Shown here: positions 1 to 9,030 of the stretch, in pieces
Position numbering within the stretch: the stretch's first letter is position 1
Layout: each line of letters starts with the position of its first letter
Assembly (NCBI GenBank): GCA_937931645.1
Contig: CALHAR010000005.1
Span: 62,001-126,000 of the forward strand
Source: an uncultured Alphaproteobacteria bacterium
GTDB lineage: Bacteria; Pseudomonadota; Alphaproteobacteria; Micavibrionales; Micavibrionaceae
DNA length: 64,000 nt
Reading direction: 5' to 3'
Program-made: the position numbers and the translations under genes
The notes under the pieces: generated by a model
Told to the model about the DNA's origin: nothing
The model's input: the letters and a program-made list of their open reading frames with translations, nothing else
Database searches by the model: none

Positions 1-169
1 ACCTATTACATTAAGTTTTTATAATGATAATAAACACGTGAGCAATCATAAAATTAAAACTGATTTAGGCGTACAGTTAAAATATCCAGATTATCGCGCG
101 GGCTTAGAAGGGTGTTTAAAGGCCGAAGAATATGCCCAAATACAGTTGCAAGAAGAGATCTATAATTAA
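1..169 (+). CDS. C-terminal end of an SDR-type NAD(P)-dependent oxidoreductase (partial)
   Basis: Frame 2 is open from the window edge to a TAA at 167-169 and gives about 55 residues ending in QLQEEIYN. The segment NHKIKTDLGVQLKYPDYRAGL has the look of the C-terminus of atypical SDR/epimerase (YeeZ-like) proteins, where 'K..LGV.L.YP.YR.GL' precedes the end. That match is from memory of the family and the catalytic part lies outside the window, so the function is inferred. Its stop codon overlaps the stop of the convergent histidine kinase gene by four bases, leaving no room for a separate terminator. Confidence 0.5.
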   Translation, partial: PITLSFYNDNKHVSNHKIKTDLGVQLKYPDYRAGLEGCLKAEEYAQIQLQEEIYN

Positions 170-2019
170 CGGCTCTTTTGAATAGGAAGACGAATTGTTA
201 CGGTTGTTCCAACATCAATTGTCGATTCAATATGCAAGTTACCGCCATGCATTTCGGCCAGCTCTTTTGTAATGGCAAGACCAAGGCCTGATCCTTCATA
301 TTCTCTTGTGTAATCACTCTCTGCTTGTTCAAACGGCATGGTGATATTGGCAAGTTTATTAGCAGGAATACCGATACCCTCATCTTTTATTATTATACTG
401 ATGTGTCTTTCCTTTTTTACAAGGCTCAGGTCGATATTTCCTTTTGTATGGGAAAACTTAACCGCATTTGACAAAAGATTTAAAACCATTTGCATCACGG
501 CACGTCGATCCGCAGCAATTTGTAACATCTCATCATCAAGATTAACGTTTATTTTTATTTCTGCATCAAGGGCGCGTCCTTCCATCATATGGGCGGCCAT
601 ACCAATGACTTTGGCAATATTAAACTTCTCTATATTTAGTTCATATTTACCAGCTTCAATTTTCGACATGTCAAGAATATCACTGATAAGATCAAGTAGG
701 TGTTCACCGCTTTCACGAATGCCGCCAATATATTCTAAATATTTTTCAGTACCAATAGGACCCAAAAGTTGGCGCTCAATCATTTCAGAAAAACCTATAA
801 TGGCATTAAGCGGTGTACGTAACTCATGGCTCATATTAGCAAGGAACTGCGTTTTAGCCGCATAAGCATGCTCAACACTTTCCTTAGCCTTAACCAAATC
901 TAACTCACGATGTGTTGCATCGGTTATATCTTGCATGATTCCATATAGGGCAATAACGTCATCATCTTGGTCGGTTTCACAACGACCTTCGCAACGTACG
1001 TATCTTAACTCACCATCGGGGCGCGTTAAACGAAAATCCATATCATAGTCATTTTGTTCAATGACCGCCCGTTGAAAGACTTGGATCATTCGTCCTGAAT
1101 CACGTCTGTCGATCATACGTGTTATGCTGTCTAGGGTAGGGTTGAACTTACCTTTTTCAACGCCAAATATAGCGTAAAGCTGATCTGAGAATTTAATTTT
1201 GTCGCCGCCAACTTCCCATTCCCATTGGCCTATATTACCTATGGCTTCGGCTTCGGTTAATTTTTTCTGTTGGCGCTGTAAAGATTCTCTGTAAAATTTT
1301 AAAGGAGTTAAATCCCGACCTGTACTATATAGCTTTTCACCAACAAAACTATGTTTCCATTCGATCCAAAGTGTCTTTCCTGCTTTATCAATAGAGTATG
1401 TTTCTATTGTTAAATAACCTTCGGTTTTGTTTTCTTTAAATAGTTTGATATTATCTTTTAACTTTTTTTGATCATTGGGGTGGACTAAATCAAATATATT
1501 TTTCTCTGTCAGTTCTTCTAAACTATACCCAAATAGTGACGTAAAATTTTGGTTAATTGTTATAAAGTTCCCTTTGCTATCGGTGATACTACAGGCGTCA
1601 AACGAAAGGTCGATAAAGGGTGCTGCCTCTTCACCACGCTTCTTCATTACTTTTTCAGTTACATAAGAGCTCAAGTTGCCCTTGTCTGATGTATCTTCTA
1701 TTGAACCAACCATGAACCGTTCACCACTTTGTGAGGGCACCCAGTCTATCTGAAAAGAAAGTTTCTGTTTGTTGGTTTTGAGAGTAAGACTGTTTTCACC
1801 AATATTTATTTCTTTCTCAGAAGAGAAAATATTATCAATATTATTACCTTCTATATCACCACAAAGATCTTTGAATGGTTGATTGCAAAAAATAATTTTT
1901 TGTTTTTCATCAATAATCATACGTGGGATATAATCATCGCCATATAAAGAGGTTGATTGATCTTTATTCCCCTTCATGTCAGGGGATGATTTTTGTTTTT
2001 TGGCTAATATATTTGACAT
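166..2019 (-). CDS. Soluble sensor histidine kinase with three PAS regions
   Basis: This 617-residue protein has no visible membrane segment, so it should sense a cytoplasmic or membrane-associated cue. Three PAS-like regions lie at about residues 25-110, 130-245 and 255-370, the last with a PAC-like 'YGIMQDIT' end. The HisKA helix hairpin at about 388-460 carries the phospho-acceptor His398 in HELRTPLNAI. The ATPase domain at about 465-615 has an N-box (NLLSNAVKFS, from 514), a G1 box (DEGIGIP, from 546) and a G2 box (GSGLGLAI, from 576). All catalytic motifs look intact. No response regulator gene is adjacent, so the partner is unknown. The 'LLGPIG..KYLEYI' stretch after the H-box is common in alphaproteobacterial PAS kinases. 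Confidence 0.9.
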   Translation of the reverse strand: MSNILAKKQKSSPDMKGNKDQSTSLYGDDYIPRMIIDEKQKIIFCNQPFKDLCGDIEGNNIDNIFSSEKEINIGENSLTLKTNKQKLSFQIDWVPSQSGERFMVGSIEDTSDKGNLSSYVTEKVMKKRGEEAAPFIDLSFDACSITDSKGNFITINQNFTSLFGYSLEELTEKNIFDLVHPNDQKKLKDNIKLFKENKTEGYLTIETYSIDKAGKTLWIEWKHSFVGEKLYSTGRDLTPLKFYRESLQRQQKKLTEAEAIGNIGQWEWEVGGDKIKFSDQLYAIFGVEKGKFNPTLDSITRMIDRRDSGRMIQVFQRAVIEQNDYDMDFRLTRPDGELRYVRCEGRCETDQDDDVIALYGIMQDITDATHRELDLVKAKESVEHAYAAKTQFLANMSHELRTPLNAIIGFSEMIERQLLGPIGTEKYLEYIGGIRESGEHLLDLISDILDMSKIEAGKYELNIEKFNIAKVIGMAAHMMEGRALDAEIKINVNLDDEMLQIAADRRAVMQMVLNLLSNAVKFSHTKGNIDLSLVKKERHISIIIKDEGIGIPANKLANITMPFEQAESDYTREYEGSGLGLAITKELAEMHGGNLHIESTIDVGTTVTIRLPIQKSR

Positions 2020-2077
2020 TAAAGAATCACTGAATCGTTATAACTAATAACATAATACAAAAACGAGTCTGTGAATA

Positions 2078-2110
2078 CAAAAAAAGAGCCGCTTCTATAC
2101 GAGGCGGCTC
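2078..2110 (-). terminator. Rho-independent terminator of the thiol-redox operon
   Basis: GAGCCGC (2086-2092) pairs perfectly with GCGGCTC (2104-2110) around an 11-nt loop. On the minus strand the stem is followed by a run of Ts (the As at 2078-2085). It lies just downstream of the redoxin gene that ends at 2137. Confidence 0.85.
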
Positions 2111-2136
2111 CGTAACTCATTGTAAAGTAAGGGTTG

Positions 2137-2748
2137 TTAATATTTGATACTACATCCATATGGCTTTGTACTGGCCACTTTTATTGGCTCACCAGCGTTT
2201 AAACTGGATAAAGCGGCGGTTACATAGTTTGTCGCCCCTTCAATGGAACTAGATTTAAAGCTTGAGTCACTGTCAATCGCACCAGCATAAACAAGCGTTC
2301 CCTCTTTATCGATGACAAACATATGCGGTGTTGTTTTGGCATCATATAATTTACCAAGCTTGCCTGAAGGGTCAAGGAAGCGCGCTGTTGAATGTGCGCC
2401 GACTTCTTTTATAATGTTATTAGCTTCATCTGGTGTGACGTTACCTTGCTTGCCTTCTGCAGATGAAACAATAGTTAACCATATTGCACCATTTTCAGTT
2501 GCTTCTTTTTGAATTTTTTGCATGTTACCTGGTTCATAATGTTTAACCACAAATGGGCATTGATGGTTTGACCATTCTAAAACAACATTCTTACCCCGAA
2601 AATCACTTAACGAATGCTCAACACCGTTTGTATCAACGGCTGTAAATTCTGGTGCAGCTTCTCCAACAACAGGGCTTGCGTTCGCTGATGGAAGGTTGAT
2701 AGTGAAAAAGCCAACGGCTCCTAAAATTGCTAGTAATGAAAGTTTCAT
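2137..2748 (-). CDS. Exported thioredoxin-fold redoxin (AhpC/TSA-like)
   Basis: A 203-residue thioredoxin-fold protein with a signal peptide (MKLSLLAILG... to about residue 25). I chose the ATG at 2748 because AAGAGGAAAAT sits directly before it; the frame could extend 12 codons further. A single Cys64 in NHQCPFVVKHY replaces the usual CxxC. A second cysteine, Cys199, sits in a C-terminal PYGCSIKY motif that I recall as typical of this subfamily, so a two-cysteine mechanism with a distant resolving residue is plausible. It is the last gene of an operon with a DsbD-type reductase and a CxxC thioredoxin. A periplasmic peroxide- or thiol-reducing role is inferred from that context. Confidence 0.75.
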   Translation of the reverse strand: MKLSLLAILGAVGFFTINLPSANASPVVGEAAPEFTAVDTNGVEHSLSDFRGKNVVLEWSNHQCPFVVKHYEPGNMQKIQKEATENGAIWLTIVSSAEGKQGNVTPDEANNIIKEVGAHSTARFLDPSGKLGKLYDAKTTPHMFVIDKEGTLVYAGAIDSDSSFKSSSIEGATNYVTAALSSLNAGEPIKVASTKPYGCSIKY

Positions 2749-2786
2749 ATTTTCCTCTTTTCTTTTTCTTGTGGTTAATATCAATC

Positions 2787-4895
2787 TTATTGAATTGTTT
2801 TTTTAATAAGATTTGCGGTTAAAATTTGCGGTAAAAGAACTGGGTCTGGCCGTGTACCACTTTGTGCATCGCGCGGGCCATAATAAACGTATAAGGGGAC
2901 ACCCTGACGATTAAATGAATTCAAATATTGTGTGATTTCAGGGTTTTGGTTTGTCCAATCACCTTTTAAATATTGTATATTATTATTTGCAAAAATTTCT
3001 TGTACGTCTTGTGCTTGAAGGGCAACACGCTCATTTACTTTACAAGTAATGCACCATGCGGCTGTCATGTTTGTAAAGATAGGATCGTTGCCTTCCAAAA
3101 GTTCATCTAACTTTTTGGCGCTATAGGCTTGCTCATTGTCCGCACTGGAAATGGTGACGTGGGTTTCTGTTTTTAACAAAACAGGCGTTGCGATGATAAA
3201 GGCAATGGATAGTCCTAATATAATCAGACTAATGAGTCTTACGAAACCTTGTTTTGGAATAAGTCGCCATAACCAAATAACAAAAATAATGGCAGTCATT
3301 GCTGATATAATAAGCAATACACTCATTGATCCTGCTTGTTGTGACAATACCCAAATAAGAAAAGCTGCCGTTAAAAACATGGGGAAGGATAGAAACTGTT
3401 TAAATGTTTCCATCCATGCACCTGGTCTTGGTAATCGGGTGCGTAAAGAGGGGATAAAACATAAAGCAAGATAAGGTAAGGCCAATCCTAAACCTAATGT
3501 TAAAAATATAATAAGAGCTGCAAAAGCGCCTTGTGTTAAGGCATAACCCATGGCAACGCCCATAAAAGGTGCTGTGCACGGGGTTGCGACTAAGGTCGCC
3601 AAAACACCTGTAAAAAACGCACCTTTATTCCCCGATTGGTTTGTAAGCTTTTGACCAGCATTTTCAAAGCCCACTTTAAATTCAAAAAAACCATATAAGT
3701 TAAGCCCGATAATGAAAACGAGATAAGCCAGTAAGCTGATAACGATAGGGTTTTGTAGCTGGAATCCCCATCCAATTTGTGCGCCAGCCGCTTTCAGTCC
3801 AATCAAAATTGCCGCAATAAGACCAAAACTGATTAAAATCCCTGCTGTGTAGCTCAAACCGTAAAGGCGCGCCTTTTCTTCTTCTTTACCACTGAGTTGA
3901 ATTAGGCTTAGGGCTTTCATAGAGAGTACAGGGAAGACGCAAGGCATTAAGTTTAAAATTATCCCTCCAAAGAGGGCAAAAATAAAAGCTTTCACAAATG
4001 TGGTAGAACTATCGGACGGAGTTATTATTTTGTTATCAGAAGCAGGTGTAGTGATAACAGATTTTTTAGCGGTTTTCGGTGTTGCAACTAATCGATAGGC
4101 GTTATCGCCATCATGTAGAATAAACGGAAATTCTGTTATTTCAGATAAAGAACGTTCACCACGTTTTTGAATGATTTTGTAACCGTTATTCGTTTTTTGA
4201 ATAGTAGCTTCGGTACTATTGATAACCAATCCCCACTCTTCAGGAGCTATATAAATATTTTCTGTATTGAAGTCTGTTTCCTGCCCGTGAATCTCAATGA
4301 TAAAATTCTCTTGATCTTCGTAGAACGCTGCTTTTTGTTCTAAAGGATCTGGTAGTTTTTCCCGTGCATTTTTAATGGCTGTAGGGTTTAGTGTTTCATT
4401 ACCATTTAAAGTTATTTGAACATCATGCGTTTCAGGGATACAGATATCATGGCAAACAAGTACATTTACTTTACCGTTTATAGTAATAGGTCCAGATGAA
4501 ATATTGGTAGGGATGGTTAGGTTTTGAAGAAGAACAACTTGTCCTTCATACCCGTAATTAGTTAGAGGGCCAAAGGGAATTTTTTCTGGTGTTGCCCATT
4601 CAAGCGGGCTAATGCCGTAACCTTCAGGTAAGTCCCAATCTACGTTAGAGGCTAATCCTGAATCTCCAGGATTTAACCAATAGGTATGCCATTTGGGGTA
4701 GATTGTTTGTTCAATGCCTAAACTAATTGTCTCGCCGCCAACAACGGCTGTTTTATCGGTAAAAGCGTTCACTGAAACATATTTGTCAGGCTCGCTGTTA
4801 TTTGAAGTGTCTGCCTGAACAGGGTAAGAAAAACCGACTAGCATAAAAAGAATAATGAAGGCGGAGTAGAGTTTGAATAAGTTCTTTTTAAACAT
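2787..4895 (-). CDS. DsbD/ScsB-type protein-disulfide reductase
   Basis: A 702-residue inner-membrane electron conduit moving reducing power from cytoplasmic thioredoxin to periplasmic thiols. A signal peptide (1-28) leads into an N-terminal periplasmic domain (about 30-285) with a VCHDIC pair (Cys148, Cys152). The membrane domain (about 300-570) carries the paired cysteines of the DsbD family in MPCVFP (Cys319) and ATPCTAP (Cys440). The C-terminal thioredoxin domain has the active site AAWCITCK (Cys615, Cys618). All three cysteine pairs are present. The N-terminal domain looks more like ScsB than classical DsbD. It lies between a CxxC thioredoxin gene and a redoxin gene, which it probably keeps reduced; the System II cytochrome c proteins at 26-30 kb could be further clients. 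Confidence 0.9.
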   Translation of the reverse strand: MFKKNLFKLYSAFIILFMLVGFSYPVQADTSNNSEPDKYVSVNAFTDKTAVVGGETISLGIEQTIYPKWHTYWLNPGDSGLASNVDWDLPEGYGISPLEWATPEKIPFGPLTNYGYEGQVVLLQNLTIPTNISSGPITINGKVNVLVCHDICIPETHDVQITLNGNETLNPTAIKNAREKLPDPLEQKAAFYEDQENFIIEIHGQETDFNTENIYIAPEEWGLVINSTEATIQKTNNGYKIIQKRGERSLSEITEFPFILHDGDNAYRLVATPKTAKKSVITTPASDNKIITPSDSSTTFVKAFIFALFGGIILNLMPCVFPVLSMKALSLIQLSGKEEEKARLYGLSYTAGILISFGLIAAILIGLKAAGAQIGWGFQLQNPIVISLLAYLVFIIGLNLYGFFEFKVGFENAGQKLTNQSGNKGAFFTGVLATLVATPCTAPFMGVAMGYALTQGAFAALIIFLTLGLGLALPYLALCFIPSLRTRLPRPGAWMETFKQFLSFPMFLTAAFLIWVLSQQAGSMSVLLIISAMTAIIFVIWLWRLIPKQGFVRLISLIILGLSIAFIIATPVLLKTETHVTISSADNEQAYSAKKLDELLEGNDPIFTNMTAAWCITCKVNERVALQAQDVQEIFANNNIQYLKGDWTNQNPEITQYLNSFNRQGVPLYVYYGPRDAQSGTRPDPVLLPQILTANLIKKTIQ

Positions 4896-4919
4896 GTCGA
4901 TTTTTCTGTTCAGTATTTT

Positions 4920-5369
4920 CTAAGAGGCGTTTGCAACCGCTGTTGCAAGTTTAGCCGCAATTTCTGCAGTATCGTGATCAACTTTTATCGTATCAACAAC
5001 ATCACCTTGCCCATTGACTAAAACTACAAAACCAGTTCTTGCGCCATATTGGTTTAGAACATTGCTCACATTTTTATTAGCAGCCAGTATTTTCGTTGCT
5101 TCAGTAGATGTAGAGTTTGAAAAGTCAAATTTCACTGCTTCAACTTTACTTGGGTTGATAATGGCCATTGCACTTTCCATGCGTGGCTCTAATATTTTGC
5201 AAGAACCACAAGTATCAGAATAGAAAACGACGGCTTGGATAGCAGGTTTCTCCATGACGTCTTCTGCGGTTGATTTTGTTTCAGACATGATGTCTTTTTC
5301 ACCAGCTTGCGCGATTATAGGAAATGCTGCTAATAACGCGAATGCAGCCATTAATAGTGAGTATTTCAT
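4920..5369 (-). CDS. Periplasmic thioredoxin-like protein with CGSC active site
   Basis: A 149-residue secreted protein with a signal peptide ending near AQA (residue 22), followed by a thioredoxin fold with active site DTCGSCK (Cys54, Cys57). The ribosome site TAAGGAAAAACC precedes the ATG at 5369. It is the first gene of the operon and lies 24 bp ahead of the DsbD/ScsB-type gene, so it may be that reductase's partner. The C-terminal part (VVLVNGQGDVVDTI) resembles the last strands and helix of thioredoxins. The exact substrate is unknown. A role in copper or oxidative thiol stress, as for Scs operons, is only an inference. Confidence 0.75.
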   Translation of the reverse strand: MKYSLLMAAFALLAAFPIIAQAGEKDIMSETKSTAEDVMEKPAIQAVVFYSDTCGSCKILEPRMESAMAIINPSKVEAVKFDFSNSTSTEATKILAANKNVSNVLNQYGARTGFVVLVNGQGDVVDTIKVDHDTAEIAAKLATAVANAS

Positions 5370-5454
5370 TGGTTTTTCCTTAAGGTTGAAATTAAAATGC
5401 TTTATTAGGTATAACTTCGTTTAGCTGAGGTGTATTGTTACATTTTTAAGGCTT

Positions 5455-5482
5455 TTGACAATGAGATTTTTTAATCTACTTT
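5455..5482 (+). promoter_or_regulatory. Sigma-70-type promoter for the aminotransferase gene
   Basis: A consensus -35 TTGACA (5455-5460) is separated by 16 bp from TACTTT (5477-5482), 28 bp before the aminotransferase ATG. It lies in the divergent interval shared with the thiol-redox operon. Confidence 0.5.
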
Positions 5483-5509
5483 AAATGAATTATTAAAAAG
5501 AGTTTAGCT

Positions 5510-6670
5510 ATGCCACTTCACCATTTCCGTCAGATTATCCAAGACTTACCCGCCAACCCAGGCGCGGAAATTTTACGTTATGGCTGGCGTAAACCAGATA
5601 TAATCTCTCTTGGCCAAGGTGAAGGTTGTGCTTCGACACCTAATTTCATTATTAAAGCGGCCAATCAAGCCATGCTTGAAGGTAAAACTCATTATGGCCC
5701 TGTTTTGGGGCAACCTGCCTTAAGGCAGGAAATTACTGAGTATTATCAACGAATATTTGATGTCGATCTTCCTCAAAACCGTGTTTTTATCACAGGTTCT
5801 GGTACAACGGCTATGCATTTGGCATTGACCAGTATTTTAGATAAAGATGATGAAGTTGTGGCAATTACGCCTATTTGGAAAAACTTGCTGGGAGCAGTTA
5901 AGATTACTCAGGCGCGTACTATCCAGGTGCCATTACACTACGAAGATGGTAAAGAGTGGTCGTTGGACATGGACCAACTCTTTGACGCCTGTACGTCAAA
6001 AACAAAAGCTATACTGATTGTTACTCCTTCCAACCCTACGGGGTGGGTGATGTCGAAAGAGGAAATGCGTACACTTATGAATTTTTCGCGCGAAAAAGGC
6101 ATCTGGATTGTGTCTGATGAGGTCTATAGCCGTACGCTTTATAATGAACTACATGCTCCCAGTTTTCTTGAAGTTGCTGAGCCAGAGGATCTTCTATTGA
6201 CTATTAATAGCTTCTCCAAAAGCTGGGCGATGACCGGTTGGCGTTTAGGTTGGTTAACGGGCCCCGCTTTTGCGGAGAATGTTATTCGAGATATTGCGCT
6301 CTACGATAATATGGGCCCTCCGACTTTTACGCAGCTCGGGGCGATTTCTGCCTTGCGAGAGGGAGAAACTTTTATTCAAGAACAGTTGAATGATTGGTCA
6401 CGTAATTTAGATGTTATTACTGAAAGGTTTGATGCAAATTCTAAAATTCATACCTATCGTCCGCCGGCAACTTTCTACAGTTTTTTCAAAGTAGATGGAG
6501 AAGATGATAGCCTTAAATTTGCTAAAAAACTGATAGATGAAACAGGCTTAAGTCTGGCTCCAGGGTGCGCTTTTGGGAACGATGTGAAGTCATGGATGCG
6601 GCTATGTTTCGCTGTTTCAGAAAATAAGCTAAATGAGGCGCTGGATCGACTAGAAGAGGTTATTGAATAA
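5510..6670 (+). CDS. PLP-dependent class I/II aminotransferase
   Basis: A 386-residue fold-type I aminotransferase of the aspartate/aromatic aminotransferase superfamily. Visible cofactor motifs are SNPTGW (Asn175), SDEVYS (Asp203, Tyr206) and the Schiff-base lysine Lys237 in SFSKSWAMTGWRLG. The C-terminal WMRLCFA contains the arginine that usually binds the substrate carboxylate. Length is normal for the family. The amino-acid substrate cannot be read from the sequence and no biosynthetic neighbours help. It appears to be a single-gene unit with its own promoter at 5455-5482. Confidence 0.9.
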   Translation: MPLHHFRQIIQDLPANPGAEILRYGWRKPDIISLGQGEGCASTPNFIIKAANQAMLEGKTHYGPVLGQPALRQEITEYYQRIFDVDLPQNRVFITGSGTTAMHLALTSILDKDDEVVAITPIWKNLLGAVKITQARTIQVPLHYEDGKEWSLDMDQLFDACTSKTKAILIVTPSNPTGWVMSKEEMRTLMNFSREKGIWIVSDEVYSRTLYNELHAPSFLEVAEPEDLLLTINSFSKSWAMTGWRLGWLTGPAFAENVIRDIALYDNMGPPTFTQLGAISALREGETFIQEQLNDWSRNLDVITERFDANSKIHTYRPPATFYSFFKVDGEDDSLKFAKKLIDETGLSLAPGCAFGNDVKSWMRLCFAVSENKLNEALDRLEEVIE

Positions 6671-6770
6671 TTTGTCGTAAACTATAGAGAATCTCTTTGT
6701 CTTTTCCTTTGTATTTGCTAAGAATATCGCTAAGTTGATGAGATTGTAGAAAGTTAGAAATTCCTTAAAT

Positions 6771-6800
6771 TTGCCATTTTCTATAGTTAAAAAACTATAA
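6771..6800 (+). promoter_or_regulatory. Promoter with an overlapping inverted repeat before the IalB-family gene
   Basis: TTGCCA (6771-6776) and CTATAA (6795-6800) form a candidate promoter with 18-bp spacing. A perfect inverted repeat TATAGTT-AAAA-AACTATA (6782-6799) covers the spacer and reaches into the -10. It could be an operator or simply an AT-rich promoter feature. Confidence 0.35.
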
Positions 6801-6842
6801 CATATATTTATGATTTAGAATCACAGAACAAGGACATTACTT

Positions 6843-7358
6843 ATGGTTCGTTATTTATCTTTATTTGCTTTAATTTTCTCTGTAGTTGCAGGGTTTGGCA
6901 GTTATGCTGAGGCGTCTAAACCAAGTCTCTTAGGGACTTTTGGTGATTGGCGTGCCTATAGTTTTACGGAAAACGGAAATAAAGTTTGTTATATGGCGGC
7001 TGAACCAAAGACAAAGGTTGGAAATTATACCAGTCGCGGTGATGTTTTTGCTCTCATTACCCACCGTCCTGCTGAAAAAACTAGAGATGTTTTTAGCTAT
7101 ATCACTGGATATCCGTATAAATCAGGTGGTGAGGTTACTATTGAGGCAAATGGCCGTAATTATAAGCTATTTACACAAAATGAGACTGCCTGGGCGGCTG
7201 ATGCGGCAGCGGATAGAGCATTGGTTAATGCTATCAAAGCAGGGTCAAATATGGTTGTGAAAGGGGTTTCTCAGCGCGGAACCCTGACAACTGATACTTT
7301 TAGCTTGAATGGGTCAAGCAAAGCCTATAATACAATCTCAAAAGCTTGCGGTTTATGA
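6843..7358 (+). CDS. Invasion-associated locus B (IalB) family protein
   Basis: A 171-residue secreted protein. A signal peptide (about 1-24, ending near SYAEA) is followed by the family signature GTFGDWRAYSF, then KVCYMAAEPK and RGDVFALITHRPAEK. Two cysteines, in KVCYM and near the C-terminus in SKACGL, could form a disulfide. The family is widespread in alphaproteobacteria and was named from Bartonella. In free-living species its molecular role is unknown, and the name should not be read as evidence of invasion. It is probably monocistronic: 170 bp separate it from the following peptidase gene. Confidence 0.85.
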   Translation: MVRYLSLFALIFSVVAGFGSYAEASKPSLLGTFGDWRAYSFTENGNKVCYMAAEPKTKVGNYTSRGDVFALITHRPAEKTRDVFSYITGYPYKSGGEVTIEANGRNYKLFTQNETAWAADAAADRALVNAIKAGSNMVVKGVSQRGTLTTDTFSLNGSSKAYNTISKACGL

Positions 7359-7527
7359 AAATCGAGAAATAATAGATAAAATTACATATTATATAAAAGG
7401 GTTGTTAAGCATTATATGAAATAGTTAGAGAAGATAATGGCTGGTATTCATTTCCGGCTCGCTATAAATAAAATTTTTCGTTTATTAAACCTTCCTAACA
7501 GGACATAATGATAATTCAAGTTTTGCT

Positions 7528-9030
7528 ATGAACAAAAAATATAAAACAAATATAGAGAATTTTGCAGAAAGGCTTTTTGATAATGCCTTTACCTATCGTT
7601 TGGCACAGCGTTTATATGCCGCTGCAAAATTTGTATCTCAAAAACTGCGTTTAAGAAGCCGTTATGTTTTAACAAAAAATAATAACTTGCGTTTACGTTA
7701 CGTAATGGGCGTTTCAACTTTTATGGTTGCTGCTATTCTTTCATTTACATTCACGTCGCAAAATTCAGAGAAGTTATTTAGTTATAAATTGGCTAATTTA
7801 TCTCCTGCGGTGGGGTATAACGGTGAGTATAAGCGAGAAAATAATACGTTTCTCTTACCTTCTGTTACCCATGCTGTTGCGAAGCCTCCTCCCTTAGACC
7901 GTGAAATTACAATCGAGGCTGGTGACGTCTTGGGTCTTGTCATGGAAAAGCAAGGTATTGGTAATAGTGATGCCTCGACTATTGTTAAAGCCATGAAAGA
8001 ACATTATGACCCGCGCCATATTAAAGAAGGTCAAAAAATTGACCTTCATTTTGATGAGGCTAACGACAACCAACAAGTTTTCCGCGAAATGAAAATGGAG
8101 CTTGATCCTATTAAGACGCTTGTTGTTGCGCGTGCTGATGATGGTTTTAAGGCGAAGCTTCACGAGAAAGAAGTGAAAAAAGTTATTAAAGCCAAGCAAG
8201 CAGAAGTAAAAGTTTCTCTTTATGGGTCTGCATCGCAAGCAGGTATTCCAAATAGTATTGTGGCCAATGCGATTAAGATCTTTTCGTGGAACATTGATTT
8301 TCAGCGGGATATTAAGCCAAACGATACCTTAGAAGTTATGTATGAAAGTTACGAGACAGATTCAGGCCATGTTTCTAAAACAGGTGATATTCTCTATACG
8401 AAATTAAAAATTGGAAATCGTGAAATTCCACTTTATCGTTATAAGATGTCAGATGGTCGCGTTGATTATTTCCAACCAAATGGGCGTTCTATCAAACGTA
8501 CCTTGATGAAAACGCCTATTAATGGTGCGCGTATGTCTTCTGGTTTTGGTAAGCGTCGCCACCCTGTGTTGGGTTATACAAAGATGCATAAAGGTGTTGA
8601 TTTTGCGGCATCGCGTGGCACGCCTATTTTTGCGGCTGGTGATGGGGTTGTTGAAAAAGCTGGTTGGTTTAGCTCTTACGGGAAGTATATTCGTATCCGC
8701 CATAACTCAAAATTAAAAACGGCTTACGCGCATATGAGTAAAATTAATTCAAAAGTAAAAATAGGACAGCGTGTTAGGCAAGGTCAAGTGATTGGCTATG
8801 TCGGGACAACAGGACGTTCTACAGGACCGCATTTGCACTATGAAGTGATGCTCAATGGTAATCAGGTAAACCCGCGTTCTGTTAATCTACCAACAGGGGA
8901 AGAGCTGTCTGGCAAAGAAATGGCTAATTTCAAAGCGACCGTCAATAAAATGCGTTTGAAGTTTGCGGCGACTATAGAAGGAACTAAAGTTGCTAATCGT
9001 AAAAGTGAAAAAAGAGGCTTCTTTAATTAA
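7528..9030 (+). CDS. Membrane-anchored M23 family peptidoglycan endopeptidase
   Basis: A 500-residue protein with a basic cytoplasmic N-terminus, one membrane segment (about 57-76) and a periplasmic remainder. Residues about 122-180 resemble the LysM/OapA-like region often found before M23 domains. The LytM/M23 catalytic domain (about 333-450) keeps all zinc and active-site residues: His354 and Asp358 in MHKGVDFA, His402 in AHM, and His435/His437 in GPHLHYE. It should therefore be an active endopeptidase and not a degenerate EnvC/NlpD-type activator. Likely roles are cell-wall growth or division. Its stop overlaps the stop of the convergent SURF1 gene by four bases. Confidence 0.9.
   Translation: MNKKYKTNIENFAERLFDNAFTYRLAQRLYAAAKFVSQKLRLRSRYVLTKNNNLRLRYVMGVSTFMVAAILSFTFTSQNSEKLFSYKLANLSPAVGYNGEYKRENNTFLLPSVTHAVAKPPPLDREITIEAGDVLGLVMEKQGIGNSDASTIVKAMKEHYDPRHIKEGQKIDLHFDEANDNQQVFREMKMELDPIKTLVVARADDGFKAKLHEKEVKKVIKAKQAEVKVSLYGSASQAGIPNSIVANAIKIFSWNIDFQRDIKPNDTLEVMYESYETDSGHVSKTGDILYTKLKIGNREIPLYRYKMSDGRVDYFQPNGRSIKRTLMKTPINGARMSSGFGKRRHPVLGYTKMHKGVDFAASRGTPIFAAGDGVVEKAGWFSSYGKYIRIRHNSKLKTAYAHMSKINSKVKIGQRVRQGQVIGYVGTTGRSTGPHLHYEVMLNGNQVNPRSVNLPTGEELSGKEMANFKATVNKMRLKFAATIEGTKVANRKSEKRGFFN

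Noticed and set aside
338-865. 175-codon open frame antisense to the histidine kinase
   Set aside because: It lies entirely within the kinase's conserved HisKA/ATPase coding region, and its translation looks like no known protein.
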